From an uncultured Trueperaceae bacterium (GTDB taxonomy: Bacteria; Deinococcota; Deinococci; Deinococcales; Trueperaceae), in assembly GCA_913057685.1 (NCBI GenBank), contig CAJXOA010000024.1:1-38845 (forward strand): a stretch of DNA of 38,845 bases, read 5' to 3'. The translations under genes and the position numbers were made by a program. Position 1 is the first letter of the stretch. Each line of letters begins with the position of its first letter. The notes below the pieces were generated by a model. The model had not been told where the DNA came from and did not search any database. It was given only the letters and a program-made list of their open reading frames with translations. This document shows positions 23,845 to 32,760 of this stretch, in pieces.

Positions 23845-25092
23845 TCAGAACCGGTACGACTTGGGGACGGCGGTCACCCCGTTCGCGGTGACGGTGAAGC
23901 CCCGCGCCCGGTCCGCCTCGGCGTCCACGCCGATCTCGGTGCCGGCGGGCACCTCGACGTCCTTGTCGATGATGGCGTTGCGGATCGTGCAGTTCCGGCC
24001 GATCGTCACGTCGTCGAACAACACCGACCGCTCCACCGTGGCGTAGCTGTTGACGCGCGCCCGGCGCGAAAGCACCGAGCGTCGCACCGTCCCGCCCGAC
24101 ACGATCACGCCCCCCGCCACCAGGCTGTCGACCGCCGACCCCCGCCGGTCGTCGGCGTCGTGCACGAACTTCGCCGGGGCGCTGTACTGCGCCGACGTCC
24201 GCAGCGGCCAGGCGTCGTTGTACAGGTCGAACTCCGGGTCGACCGCCACGAGGTCCATGTTGGCCGCGTGGTAGCTGTCCAGCGTCCCGACGTCCCGCCA
24301 GTACGTGTTCGGGCCCGCCTGGCCGGGGATGGGGTTGCGGGCGAAGTCGTACGCGAACAACCGCCGGCCCTGCGCCAGGGCGGTGGGGAGGACGTCCTTG
24401 CCGAAATCGTGGTCGCTGGCGTCGTCCGCCGCGTCGGCGGACAGCATCTCGAACAGCGCGTCGCGACTGAAGACGTAGTTCCCCATCGACGCCAACGCCA
24501 TCGACGGGTCGCCCGGCATCGGCTTGGGGTCCGCGGGCTTCTCCTGGAACTCGGTGATGCGGAACGCGTCGTCCACCTGCAGCACCCCGAACCGAGTGGC
24601 GTCGGCGACCGGCGTGGGGTAGGCGGCGACGGTGACGTCGGCGCCCTTCTCCAGGTGCTCCTCGATCATGTGGGCGATGTCCATCTTGTAGATGTGGTCG
24701 CCGCTGAAGATCGCGACGAGGTCGGCGTCGGCGTTGTCGATCAGGTGCAGGTTCTGGTAGATCGCGTCCGCCGTCCCCCGGTACCACTCCGCGCCCAACT
24801 CCTCGTAGAGGTACATCTGCGCCGGGGCGAGGGTGATGAAGTAGTCGGACAGGATCCCCCCGAACCGCCAGTTGCGTTGGATGTGCTCCGTCAACGACTG
24901 CGCCTTGAACTGCGTGAGGACGTACATCCCGAAGATGCCGCTGTTGATCATGTTGTTGAGCGCGAAATCGATGATGCGGTACTTGCTGCCGAACGGCACC
25001 GCGGGTTTCGTGCGTTTCCACGTGAGCGGGTGCAGGCGCGAACCTTTGCCGCCGGCGAGCACCATGCCCACCGCCTTGTGCCGGGTCGTCAT
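23845..25092 (-). CDS. glgC: Glucose-1-phosphate adenylyltransferase
   Basis: A 415-residue ADP-glucose pyrophosphorylase producing ADP-glucose for glycogen synthesis. It has the nucleotide-binding [27 protein letters not shown] (in outline, residues about 9-35), [16 protein letters not shown], the catalytic-region [19 protein letters not shown] (glucose-1-phosphate site Lys), and a C-terminal left-handed beta-helix of hexapeptide repeats ([24 protein letters not shown] in parts) for subunit contact and allostery. The ATG at 25092 has a GAGGAGG Shine-Dalgarno 7 nt upstream. No other glg gene is in the window. Confidence 0.97.
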   Translation of the reverse strand: MTTRHKAVGMVLAGGKGSRLHPLTWKRTKPAVPFGSKYRIIDFALNNMINSGIFGMYVLTQFKAQSLTEHIQRNWRFGGILSDYFITLAPAQMYLYEELGAEWYRGTADAIYQNLHLIDNADADLVAIFSGDHIYKMDIAHMIEEHLEKGADVTVAAYPTPVADATRFGVLQVDDAFRITEFQEKPADPKPMPGDPSMALASMGNYVFSRDALFEMLSADAADDASDHDFGKDVLPTALAQGRRLFAYDFARNPIPGQAGPNTYWRDVGTLDSYHAANMDLVAVDPEFDLYNDAWPLRTSAQYSAPAKFVHDADDRRGSAVDSLVAGGVIVSGGTVRRSVLSRRARVNSYATVERSVLFDDVTIGRNCTIRNAIIDKDVEVPAGTEIGVDAEADRARGFTVTANGVTAVPKSYRF

Positions 25093-25172
25093 GCGGTCGC
25101 CTCCTCGGGCGGTCGCGAAGGCCCCCGCACCGCGCGCGCGGTGCCGAGGGCGGGATCGGGTCGGACGCCGCC

Positions 25173-25178
25173 ATCGTA
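25173..25178 (-). promoter_or_regulatory. Candidate -10 box for glgC
   Basis: Minus strand TACGAT, 80 nt upstream of the glgC ATG and 40 bp from the divergent leaderless promoter at 25219. A normal leader with a strong Shine-Dalgarno follows, in contrast to the leaderless partner. Confidence 0.45.
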
Positions 25179-25218
25179 GCCGGTGTTCCGGCCCGCGGTA
25201 CGTGCCCTGCGTAGCGGG

Positions 25219-25224
25219 TAGCCT
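25219..25224 (+). promoter_or_regulatory. -10 box of leaderless promoter (173-residue unknown / rlmN)
   Basis: GG-TAGCCT followed by 7 nt and the GTG at 25232. Confidence 0.6.
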
Positions 25225-25231
25225 CCTCGGC

Positions 25232-25753
25232 GTGGAGCACGTCCTCGAGTACCAGGATTACCTGTTGGCCTACCGCCTCCGCGCGCACGTGGGGGGCGCC
25301 CTTCGGCCCCCCCGGCGCGAACTCGGCCTCGCGGAGTACGCCGCGAAGCGGCTCGAACGCCAACGCCTCGCCCGCGACTTGCTCGGGCGCGACGACTACC
25401 GCGACGACATGCGCCGCGTCGACGCGCTCACCGACGAACTGAACTTCGGCCTGTGGCACAACCCCGGCGAGACCGTCGCGTTGCTCCGCAAGGTCGCGGC
25501 GGCGGGCGGGACGCCCGCCATCGAGAGCGAAGCGGGGTTCGTCGACGCCCTCCTCACCCGCCGCGAACGCGCGCGGCTCGGCGAGGAACGCGCCCTCCGC
25601 CTCGCCCGCTACTACCTCGCGCTCCTGCGGGCCAGCGCCGCCTACCTCGACCCGGAGATCTTCACGCGCCTCCGCGACGAGATCGATCCCGACCGCCCGC
25701 ACCTGCCGATCTTCGTCGAGCTCGGCGAGGGGGAGGACGCGACGCCGGCATGA
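25232..25753 (+). CDS. Unknown helical protein coupled to rlmN
   Basis: A 173-residue protein I do not recognise. It is charged, soluble, mostly helical in appearance (Arg/Glu/Ala/Leu-rich), has no cysteine and no signal or membrane segment. Notable stretches are [63 protein letters not shown] and the C-terminal [16 protein letters not shown]. The leaderless promoter and GTG give the start; the stop overlaps the rlmN ATG as ATGA. The gene pair suggests a role near ribosome modification or translation, but only by context. Confidence 0.72.
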   Translation: MEHVLEYQDYLLAYRLRAHVGGALRPPRRELGLAEYAAKRLERQRLARDLLGRDDYRDDMRRVDALTDELNFGLWHNPGETVALLRKVAAAGGTPAIESEAGFVDALLTRRERARLGEERALRLARYYLALLRASAAYLDPEIFTRLRDEIDPDRPHLPIFVELGEGEDATPA

Positions 25754-26811
25754 GCGACGCCGCCCCCCTCCTCCTCGACCTGCCCCTCGACGAGCTCCCC
25801 GCCGAGGCGGGCCGCAGCTACCGCCGCGACCAGCTCGCCGGTTGGCTGTACGCCCGCGGGGCGGGCGACGTCGACGCCATGACCGACCTCCCCCGCGCCT
25901 GGCGCGCGGAGCTCGCGGGCGCCTGGCGGGTCGATCCGTTCGACGGTTTCGAGCGTTTCGCGTCCCGCGACGGCTCGGTGCGCTACCTCTTCACCCTCCC
26001 CGACGGCCGCCGCACCGAAGCGGTGTACATGCCCTACGCCCGCCGGACGACGGTGTGCATCAGTTCGATGGTCGGGTGTCCCGCCGGCTGCACCTTCTGC
26101 GCGACCGGCGCGCTCGGCTTCGGCCGCAACCTGACGCGCGGCGAGATCGTGGGGCAGCTCCTCGCCGTCGCCCGCGCCGAAGGGGTCGCGCCCACCGTCA
26201 TCCGCAACGTCGTGCTGATGGGGATGGGGGAGGCGCTCCTGAACTACGACGCGGCGGTCTCGGCGATCCGCACGATGATCGACCCGCGCGGCCTCGACCT
26301 GTCCCCGCGCCGCATCACCCTCTCCACGGTCGGGCTGCCCCGCCGCATCGAACGGTTGGCGGGGGAGGGCCTGCCGCTCACCCTGGCCGTGTCGCTGCAC
26401 GCCCCCGACGACGAGACGCGGCGCACGATCATCCCGACCGCGCACGCGCACGACGTCGACGACGTCATGGCGTCGCTCCACACCTGGTACGCCGCGACGA
26501 AGCGGCGGGTGTCGGTCGAGTACACGATGCTGCGCGGCGTGAACGACGCGCCGTGGCAGGCGGACGCCCTCGCCGACCGACTTTCGGGGCTGCTGTCGCA
26601 CGTGAACCTGATCCCCTTCAACGTCTGGGACGGCAGTCCGCAGGCGGGCAGCGACCGCGCCACGATCCAAGCGTTCCGCGACCGCCTCGAGGCGGCCGGC
26701 GTGTCGGTGTCGGTGCGCTTCAGTCGCGGGCAGGACAGCGGTGCGGCGTGCGGGCAACTGTCGTGGCAGCAGAGCCACGGCGCGGCGGGCGCGGACGCCC
26801 CCGCCGGCTGA
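25750..26811 (+). CDS. rlmN: Dual-specificity RNA methyltransferase RlmN
   Basis: A 353-residue radical-SAM enzyme methylating C2 of adenosine 2503 in 23S rRNA (and A37 of some tRNAs). It has the [4Fe-4S]/SAM motif C110-PAG-C114-TF-C117, the RlmN-type Cys103 seven residues before it, MGMGEALLNYD, and the methyl-carrying Cys334 in GAACGQL. N-terminal about 90 residues form the RNA-binding accessory region; the tail after 340 is short and Ala-rich. Length matches the family (340-385). It overlaps the upstream unknown gene by 4 bp (ATGA) with no promoter of its own. Confidence 0.96.
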   Translation: MSDAAPLLLDLPLDELPAEAGRSYRRDQLAGWLYARGAGDVDAMTDLPRAWRAELAGAWRVDPFDGFERFASRDGSVRYLFTLPDGRRTEAVYMPYARRTTVCISSMVGCPAGCTFCATGALGFGRNLTRGEIVGQLLAVARAEGVAPTVIRNVVLMGMGEALLNYDAAVSAIRTMIDPRGLDLSPRRITLSTVGLPRRIERLAGEGLPLTLAVSLHAPDDETRRTIIPTAHAHDVDDVMASLHTWYAATKRRVSVEYTMLRGVNDAPWQADALADRLSGLLSHVNLIPFNVWDGSPQAGSDRATIQAFRDRLEAAGVSVSVRFSRGQDSGAACGQLSWQQSHGAAGADAPAG

Positions 26812-26875
26812 CCCGGCGCCCCGCGCGTCGCCCCGCGCGCCCGCGAGCGTCACCGCCCTGCGGCGCACCCCCGTG

Positions 26876-26881
26876 TAGACT
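26876..26881 (+). promoter_or_regulatory. -10 box of leaderless promoter (TPR protein)
   Basis: TAGACT followed by CGCGCC and the ATG at 26888, identical from the box to the ATG to the hisIE promoter. Confidence 0.65.
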
Positions 26882-26887
26882 CGCGCC

Positions 26888-28471
26888 ATGACGGACTCCG
26901 CCCCTTCGCATCGGTCGGCCGGCCTGCGGTCGGTCCTGGCGTTCGTGCTCCTCGCCGCCGGCGTCGCGTTCGCGCAGGACGCCGATGGGGACGCCGCACG
27001 CGACCCCGTACCGGACGGGGGGCCGGACGTCGCGGAATTGCGCGCGGCGGTCGACGCCGACCCCGACGCCCCCGCCCCCTGGATCGCGCTCGGGACCGGC
27101 CTCCTCGAGACCGACCCCGACGCGGCGGGCGCGTCGTTCCTCGAGGCGCTCGCCCTCGACTACCGCGCCTGCGACGCGCACTTCGGCCTCGGCCTCGCGG
27201 AAACCGCGCAGGGCGACGGCGACGGCGCCCTGTTCGCCTTCGACGAGGTCGCGCGCCTGTGCCCCACCCGCTTCGACGGGCACTACAATCGCGGCGTCAC
27301 CCTCGCTCGCCTCGACCGACCCGAGGCGGCCGCCGGCGCCTTCCTCCGCGCGCTGGAGGAGGCCGAGCCCGAGGCGAGCGCCGCCGACCGGGTCGCCGCC
27401 TGGCGGGGCGTCGCGACGCAACGCACCCGCCTCGGGGAGCACGGCGCGGCGGCGGAGGCGTACGCCGAAGCGCGCACCGTCCGCCCCGGCGACGCCGACC
27501 TGATCTACCGCCACGCCGAAGCGCTCCACCGCGCCGGGCGCGGCCTCGAGGCGCTGCCGGACCTGACCGAGCTGGCCCGCACCGGCGCCGAAGCCCGCGT
27601 GGACGTCCTCGTCGCCGACGTGTACGCCGCGGCGGGACGCCTCGAGTACGCCTTGCGGACCCTCGAACGCGGCATCGAGCGCGCCGCGGAGGCCGGCGAC
27701 GACGGCGGGCGCGCCGCCCGCTGGCTGGCGCTCGGGCGCCTCCAGGACGGCGTGGGGCGCAGCGACGCCGCCGCCGAGGCGTACCGCACGGCGGTCGAGA
27801 TCGACCCCACGAGCGCCGAGGCGTACACCGCGTTGGGCCTGACGCTCCTCGACGCCGGCGACGCGGCGGGAGCGGCCATCGCCCTCGCGCGCGCCGGCGA
27901 GATCGCGCCGGACGACGCCGCCATCGCCCTCGCGCACGCCGACGCGTTGGCGGCGCAGGGGCGCCACGCCGACGCGGTCGCCGCGGCGCGGCGCGCGCGG
28001 GACGTCGCGCCCGCCGACGCCACCGACGTGCGCCTGGAGGCGGAACGGCGGATCGGCGTCGCCGCCTACGCGCTCGGGGACCTCGAGGCCGCCGGGGCGG
28101 CGTGGCGGGCGGTCACCGACGCCCGGCCGGAGGACGCGGACGCCTGGACGTGGGTGGGCCTCGTCGCGTACGCCGGCGGCGCGTACGGCGACGCCGTCGC
28201 GGCGCTCGAGACCGCCACCGACCTCGATGCGGACGACCGCGTCGCGCGCCGCAACCTGGCGGCGTCGTACCTGGCGGTCGAACGCTACGAGGAGGCCGCG
28301 AACGTGTACGCCCTCCTCGTCGGGCAGGACCCGGACGACGCGGAGGCGGCGTACCACCTGGGGTGGGCCCGGTGGTCGCTGGAACGCCCCGCCGAGGCGC
28401 GCGACGCCTGGGCGGACGCCTGCGATCTGGGGTACGGTTCGGCATGCGACGCGTTGGACGAGCTGTTCTGA
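26888..28471 (+). CDS. Exported TPR-repeat protein
   Basis: A 527-residue protein with a signal peptide ending GVAFAQ (about residue 30) followed by about ten to twelve tetratricopeptide repeats covering almost the whole length. Recognisable repeats include AWIALGTGLLETDPDAAGASFLEAL (in parts), HYNRGVTLARLDRPEAAAGAFLRAL, RWLALGRLQDGVGRSDAAAEAYRTA, YTALGLTLLDAGDAAGAAIALARA and AYHLGWARWSLERPAEARDAWADA (quoted in outline). TPRs are protein-docking scaffolds; the exported form is common in periplasmic or outer-membrane assemblies. Immediate neighbour is a SPOR-domain protein, which hints at envelope or division work. Confidence 0.85.
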   Translation: MTDSAPSHRSAGLRSVLAFVLLAAGVAFAQDADGDAARDPVPDGGPDVAELRAAVDADPDAPAPWIALGTGLLETDPDAAGASFLEALALDYRACDAHFGLGLAETAQGDGDGALFAFDEVARLCPTRFDGHYNRGVTLARLDRPEAAAGAFLRALEEAEPEASAADRVAAWRGVATQRTRLGEHGAAAEAYAEARTVRPGDADLIYRHAEALHRAGRGLEALPDLTELARTGAEARVDVLVADVYAAAGRLEYALRTLERGIERAAEAGDDGGRAARWLALGRLQDGVGRSDAAAEAYRTAVEIDPTSAEAYTALGLTLLDAGDAAGAAIALARAGEIAPDDAAIALAHADALAAQGRHADAVAAARRARDVAPADATDVRLEAERRIGVAAYALGDLEAAGAAWRAVTDARPEDADAWTWVGLVAYAGGAYGDAVAALETATDLDADDRVARRNLAASYLAVERYEEAANVYALLVGQDPDDAEAAYHLGWARWSLERPAEARDAWADACDLGYGSACDALDELF

Positions 28472-28519
28472 CGCGCGGCGCCGACCCACGCCCGACGACC
28501 GACCACGGGCGGGTCGGAG

Positions 28520-28559
28520 CCCGGAAGGGCCGCCCCGCACACCGCGGGGCGCGGCCGGG
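28520..28559 (+). promoter_or_regulatory. Two-part GC hairpin in leader of SPOR gene
   Basis: Inner 8-bp stem 28531-28538/28544-28551 and outer 5-bp stem 28520-28524/28555-28559, ending at the Shine-Dalgarno (GGGAGGAG) of the SPOR gene. It could terminate the TPR mRNA, occlude the ribosome site, or both. There is no T tract. The rest of the 28472-28571 gap shows nothing further. Confidence 0.4.
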
Positions 28560-28571
28560 AGGAGCGACGCC

Positions 28572-29588
28572 GTGGATTGGTTGAGACGGAATTGGCCCGA
28601 TCTGTTGATCGGGGTCGCGTTGATCGCCGTGATCGCCGGCATCGTCACGACCCTGCTCACCGGAGGTTCGTTGGTCCCGGGCGGCGGTAGCACGCCCGCG
28701 ACCGCGCCGCCGGCGGACGCCGACGTCGCCGTCGTGCCCGACGACGACGTCGAGGCGCCCGCCCCCGCCGAGGCGGAGGGCGACCCGGCGCCCACCGACG
28801 CGGACGGCGACGCCCTCGCGGCGGAGGCGGACGCCCCGGCGCGCGTCGAGCCGGTCGATCCCGGCGCCGGCCTCGACGCGCCGGCGACCCCGCCCGGGGC
28901 GCCCGACGCCGACGTCGAGGAGGCCGACGCGGCCCCCGCGGAGGCGGACCCGGGTGCGGAGACGCCCGCCGCCCCGGCCGCCCCGGCCGAGCCGGCCGAG
29001 CCGGCGGAGGCGGCGGCGGCCGCGCCGCCCACCGACGTCGACCTGGCCGCCGACGGTGCCGACGCGCCGTACCGCGTGGCGGTCGGGACGTTCGGGGGGC
29101 GCGAGAACGCCGAGGCGCTCGCGAGCACCTTCCGCGCCGACGGCTACCCGGTGTTCCTCGGGACCCAGGACGACCTCGTCGTCGTGCTCGTCGGGCCGTA
29201 CGCCGACGCGGACCGCGCCGACGCGGTCGCCGCCACCATCCGGGCGGGCGACTACGGCATCGAACCGCTCGTCTACCTGTTCGAGCCCGACGCGACGCCC
29301 GCCGCGGACGCGGCGCCCGCGCCCGCCCCCACGCCCGATCCTGCCCCGGAGGCGGAGGCGGCGCCGGCGCCCGCGAGCGGCGACGCGCGCACGCTGCAGC
29401 TCGGCGCGTTCGAGAACGACGACAGCGCCGCGCCGCTCCTCGACGAGCTCCGGGCCCTCGGGCTGGCGCCCGGCGTGGTGCGCGAGGACGGCCTCGTGAA
29501 GGTCGTCGTCGGGCCGCTCGAAGGCGCCGCGCTCGAGGACGCCCGCACCCTCCTGGACGGGGCGGGCCTGGAGTACTTCAACCGCTGA
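28572..29588 (+). CDS. Membrane-anchored protein with two SPOR domains
   Basis: A 338-residue protein with one N-terminal membrane helix (about 11-29), an Ala/Pro/Asp/Glu-rich linker (about 31-163), SPOR domain 1 (about 166-236: APYRVAVGTFGGRENAEALASTF..), a second short linker, and SPOR domain 2 (about 272-338: ARTLQLGAFENDDSAAPLL...). SPOR domains bind denuded peptidoglycan glycans at division septa. The topology (short cytosolic tail, membrane, long periplasmic arm) matches FtsN/DedD/DamX. Start GTG at 28572 with a GGAGG Shine-Dalgarno 8-9 nt upstream. The stop overlaps the rex ATG by one base. Confidence 0.87.
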   Translation: MDWLRRNWPDLLIGVALIAVIAGIVTTLLTGGSLVPGGGSTPATAPPADADVAVVPDDDVEAPAPAEAEGDPAPTDADGDALAAEADAPARVEPVDPGAGLDAPATPPGAPDADVEEADAAPAEADPGAETPAAPAAPAEPAEPAEAAAAAPPTDVDLAADGADAPYRVAVGTFGGRENAEALASTFRADGYPVFLGTQDDLVVVLVGPYADADRADAVAATIRAGDYGIEPLVYLFEPDATPAADAAPAPAPTPDPAPEAEAAPAPASGDARTLQLGAFENDDSAAPLLDELRALGLAPGVVREDGLVKVVVGPLEGAALEDARTLLDGAGLEYFNR

Positions 29589-30235
29589 TGGCGTCGATCC
29601 CCAGCGCCACCGTCGGGCGTCTCGTGACGTACCTACGGGTCCTCGCCACCCTCGCCGACCGCGGGATCGTCCGCACCTCCAGCGACGACCTGGCGCGCGA
29701 AGCGCGCGTCTCCGCCTTCCAGGTCCGTAAGGACCTCGCCTACTTCGGGCGCTTCGGAACGCGCGGCGCGGGCTACGACGTCGACGCGCTCTCCACCGAA
29801 CTGCACCGCATCCTCGGCCTCGAGCGGGCGTGGAACGTCGCGATCATCGGGATGGGGCGGCTGGGCAGCGCCCTGGCGGACTACCCGAACATGGCGCGCT
29901 ACAACTTCTGTCTGCAGGCGGCGTTCGACGTCGCTCCGGAGAAGGTCGGCACCGTCGTCGCCGGCGTGCCCGTGTACGCCATGCGCGAGCTTCCCGAACG
30001 CGTCCGCGAGCACGACGTCCAGGTCGCGCTGTTGACCGTCCCCGGCGAGGGGGCGCAGGCGGCGACGGAGGCGCTCGCCGCCGCCGGCGTGCGCGGGATC
30101 GTGAACTTCGCGTCGACCGTCCTCGACCCGCCCGAAGGCGTGCACGTCGAAGCGATCGACTTCCTCGCCGGCCTCAAGCGCGTCTCCTACGCCCTCCACG
30201 CGGAAACGTCCGATGACGAGCGTGCTGCCAGCTGA
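29588..30235 (+). CDS. rex: Redox-sensing transcriptional repressor Rex
   Basis: A 215-residue NADH/NAD+-ratio sensor. It has the N-terminal winged helix (about 1-80; SSDDLAREARVSAFQVRKDLAYFGRFGTRGAGY in outline), and a Rossmann domain opening with NVAIIGMGRLGSAL, the GxGxLG dinucleotide site. Rex usually represses respiratory, fermentative and NAD-dependent genes. Length matches the family (205-220). Its ATG overlaps the stop of the SPOR gene (TGATG). No Rex operator (TTGTGAAN6TTCACAA-like) is seen in the window, so its targets lie elsewhere. Confidence 0.96.
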   Translation: MASIPSATVGRLVTYLRVLATLADRGIVRTSSDDLAREARVSAFQVRKDLAYFGRFGTRGAGYDVDALSTELHRILGLERAWNVAIIGMGRLGSALADYPNMARYNFCLQAAFDVAPEKVGTVVAGVPVYAMRELPERVREHDVQVALLTVPGEGAQAATEALAAAGVRGIVNFASTVLDPPEGVHVEAIDFLAGLKRVSYALHAETSDDERAAS

Positions 30236-30243
30236 CGCCGGGG

Positions 30244-30249
30244 TACCCT
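30244..30249 (+). promoter_or_regulatory. -10 box of leaderless promoter (polyprenyl diphosphate synthase)
   Basis: GG-TACCCT, with 8 nt to the ATG at 30258, the longest spacing among the candidates. Confidence 0.5.
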
Positions 30250-30257
30250 CTCCGGCG

Positions 30258-31205
30258 ATGCCTCCCGCCCTCGCCGACCGCCTGGCGACGTTCGAGCGCC
30301 GCATCGCCGACGTCGTCCGGAGCGACGTCGCCTTCATCGAAGCGATCGGCGAGGACCTCGTCACCGCCGGCGGCAAACGCCTGCGCCCCACCCTCGCCTT
30401 CCTCGCGGCCGACCTGGTCGGCGCCGACGAAGACATCGGCATGGAGGTCGCGCTCGCCGTCGAGCTGCTGCACTCCGCGTCGCTCCTGCACGACGACCTG
30501 ATCGACGACGCCGACACCCGCCGCGGCGCCGAGGCGGCGTTCCGGCGCTACGGCAACGTCGTGAGCGTCATGTCCGGCGACTTTTTGTTGGCCCGCGTCC
30601 TGATGCTCCTCGCCCGCTCGGGCGACCCCCGCTTCACGCACCGCATGTCCGAGGCCGCCGCCCGCATCTGCGAGGGGGAGGTCCTGCAGTTCCAGATGGC
30701 GACGCTGGAGACGTGGGAGCAGCGCTTCTACCGCGACGTCATCGAGGGCAAGACCGCGGAACTCCTCGCCACCGCCCTGGAGGGCCCCGCCCTCCTCGCG
30801 GACGCCCCGACCGACCAGCGCGAAGCGCTCGCGACGTTCGGGATGGCGTACGGGCGGGCGTTCCAGATGCAGGACGACCGCCTGGACCTCCTCGGGGACC
30901 CCGACACGCTCGGCAAGCCGGTCGGGGGGGACCTGCGCGAAGGCAAGGTCACGCACACGGTCCTGGTGCTGATCGAGCGGGGCGTCGAGGAGGCCGCCGA
31001 CATCGTGCGGCGGCACGCCCGCCGCGACGGCGACGTCGAGCGCATGCGGGCGCTCGTCGCGGAGCACGACGCCGACGCCGCCACGCGCGAAGCGATCCGC
31101 GCCGAGGTGCGCACCGCCACCGAAGCGCTCGCGCCGTTCCCGGACGGCGACGCCAAAGGCGCGCTGACGCAGCTCGCCGAACGCGAACTCGGGCGGCTGG
31201 ACTGA
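30258..31205 (+). CDS. Long-chain trans-polyprenyl diphosphate synthase
   Basis: A 315-residue all-helical prenyltransferase that extends allylic diphosphates with isopentenyl diphosphate, probably making the side chain of menaquinone (hepta- or octaprenyl type, one-component). It carries GGKRLRP (38-44), the first Asp-rich motif DDLID (79-83, DDxxD), and the second DDRLD (206-210). Chain length cannot be read reliably, although the lack of bulky aromatics immediately before the first motif (ELLHSASLLHDD) fits long products. An in-frame ATG exists at 30213 inside rex, but the start at 30258 is favoured by the -10 box and conserved length. The stop is one base from the convergent SDR gene stop. 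Confidence 0.92.
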   Translation: MPPALADRLATFERRIADVVRSDVAFIEAIGEDLVTAGGKRLRPTLAFLAADLVGADEDIGMEVALAVELLHSASLLHDDLIDDADTRRGAEAAFRRYGNVVSVMSGDFLLARVLMLLARSGDPRFTHRMSEAAARICEGEVLQFQMATLETWEQRFYRDVIEGKTAELLATALEGPALLADAPTDQREALATFGMAYGRAFQMQDDRLDLLGDPDTLGKPVGGDLREGKVTHTVLVLIERGVEEAADIVRRHARRDGDVERMRALVAEHDADAATREAIRAEVRTATEALAPFPDGDAKGALTQLAERELGRLD

Positions 31206-31206
31206 C

Positions 31207-32670
31207 TCAGGCGGCCGGCCGGTCGGCCCGGCGGGCCTCCGCCCGCCGCGCGATCTCGCGCGCCATCGACGGGAAGATCAGGGCGTGGAGGGGCGCCACC
31301 AGCGTCCAGTACGCCCACCCCGCGAACCCGCGCGGCTCGAAGAAGGCGGTCTGTTGCAGGGTCGTGCCGCCCTCCGCAGTGGGCTGCAGGTCGAAACGAA
31401 GCCACGCCCGACCGGGGAGCTTCATCTCCGCGCGCAACTGCAGCAGGCGGGTCTCGCGGATCGCTTCGACCCGCCAGAAGTCGAGGGCGTCGCCCGGCGC
31501 GAGGCGTCGCGGGTCGCGCCGACCGCGCCGCATGCCGATCCCGCCGACGAGGCGGTCCAGGATCCCGCGCAACTGCCACAGGCCGTCGTAGGCGTACCAG
31601 CCGTTCTCGCCCCCCAACCGCGTGACCTCGTCCCAGACCGCGTCGGGGGGTGCGGCGACCGTCCGGACGCGACGGTCGAGGCGCATGCCCTCCTCGTCCG
31701 CCCACCGGTCGCTCGGGGGCGTGCCGCGCGGGACGGCCGACATCGCGTCGCTCCACAGGGTCAACGGCGCGCCCTGCGCGGTCCGGTCGAGCGCCAACTC
31801 GACCGCCCGGCGGTAGGGGATCGGCGTGACGTCGTAGCGGCGGGCGGGCGCCGGGTCGCGCACCACCACCTCGCTCGTCAGGCCGTCCACCAGCGGCCGG
31901 GCGATGCTCGCGGGGATCGGCGTGACGAGGTTGATCCAGTAGCTCGACAGGCGCGGGCTGAGGACCGGCGTCGGCACGATCCAGCGCCGCAGCCCCCGCA
32001 CGTCGGCGTAGATCTCCATCAGGTTCCGGTACGTGTGGACGTCCGGCCCCCCGATCTCCACGATCCGGTGGCCGTCCGGCGGGTGGCGGAGCGCCTCGCG
32101 GAGGTACGCCAGCACGTCGCGCACCGCGATCGGTTGGATGCGGGTCGTCACCCAGCGCGGCGTCGTCATGACGGGCAGGCGTTCGGTGAGGTAGCGGATC
32201 ATCTCGAACGAGATCGAGCCGCTCCCGACGACGATGGCGCTGCGGAATTCGGTCACCGGGACGCCGTGGCCGGCGAGGACGCGGCCGGTCTCCTGCCGCG
32301 ACGCCAGGTGCCGGCTCATGCCCCGGTCCGCGTCGCCCAGGCCGCCCATGTAGATCAGGTGACCGACGCCGGCCCGCGCCGCTTCGGCGGCGACGTGGTC
32401 GGCGGCCCGCCGGTCGCGATCCTCGAACCCCGCCGCGCGGCGGCCCATCGAGTGCACCAGGTAGTACGCGGCGTCGCAGCCGTCGAACGCCCCGCGCAAC
32501 GTCGCCGGCTCCAGGGCGTCCCCCTCGACGATCTCGACGTCCTCCCGCCACGGTTTCGTGAGGCGTTCGGCGTCGCGCACGAGGCAACGCACGTCGTAGC
32601 CCGCCTCCAGCAGGCGGGGCACGAGCCGCCCCCCGAGGTACCCGGTCGCGCCGGTCACGAGGACCTTCAC
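31207..32670 (-). CDS. NAD(P)-binding SDR with C-terminal DUF2867 domain
   Basis: A 487-residue two-domain protein. The N-terminal about 290 residues are an extended/atypical short-chain dehydrogenase (GATGYLGG at 7-14 binds NAD(P); LVHSM and EFRSAIVVGSGSISFEMIRYL follow). The C-terminal about 180 residues (RTVAAPPDAVWDEVTRLGGENGWYAYDGLWQLRGILDRLVGG.., in outline) are a START-like DUF2867 domain, ending FFEPRGFAGWAYWTL. This pairing is widespread; its substrate is not known. The start is ambiguous: GTG at 32670 begins VKVLVTG, with a G-rich weak Shine-Dalgarno; GTG at 32682 would add four residues. Confidence 0.88.
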   Translation of the reverse strand: MKVLVTGATGYLGGRLVPRLLEAGYDVRCLVRDAERLTKPWREDVEIVEGDALEPATLRGAFDGCDAAYYLVHSMGRRAAGFEDRDRRAADHVAAEAARAGVGHLIYMGGLGDADRGMSRHLASRQETGRVLAGHGVPVTEFRSAIVVGSGSISFEMIRYLTERLPVMTTPRWVTTRIQPIAVRDVLAYLREALRHPPDGHRIVEIGGPDVHTYRNLMEIYADVRGLRRWIVPTPVLSPRLSSYWINLVTPIPASIARPLVDGLTSEVVVRDPAPARRYDVTPIPYRRAVELALDRTAQGAPLTLWSDAMSAVPRGTPPSDRWADEEGMRLDRRVRTVAAPPDAVWDEVTRLGGENGWYAYDGLWQLRGILDRLVGGIGMRRGRRDPRRLAPGDALDFWRVEAIRETRLLQLRAEMKLPGRAWLRFDLQPTAEGGTTLQQTAFFEPRGFAGWAYWTLVAPLHALIFPSMAREIARRAEARRADRPAA

Positions 32671-32760
32671 GGCGCCCCCCACCGAACGAATCCGTTCACG
32701 CCCCCAGCCTGACAGGAACGCCGGCGCGGAACGGCGGGCTCGCTTGCAATGCGCGCGCCG

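Noticed and set aside
19938-23891. Very long plus-strand open frame (over 1300 codons) opposite the PASTA and ftsH genes
   Set aside because: Composition is that of an antisense shadow (His/Arg/Asp-rich, no domains), and it is antisense to ftsH, whose motifs are unambiguous.
28472-28571. Riboswitch in the TPR-SPOR gap
   Set aside because: Only GC hairpins are seen; no conserved aptamer core that I know of can be matched.
29588-30235. Rex operator near rex or neighbouring genes
   Set aside because: No TTGTGA/TTCACAA-type palindrome is visible upstream of any gene in the window.
30213-30257. Earlier in-frame ATG for the polyprenyl synthase inside rex
   Set aside because: It would add 15 residues not seen in the family and lies upstream of the -10 box; the ATG at 30258 fits conserved length.
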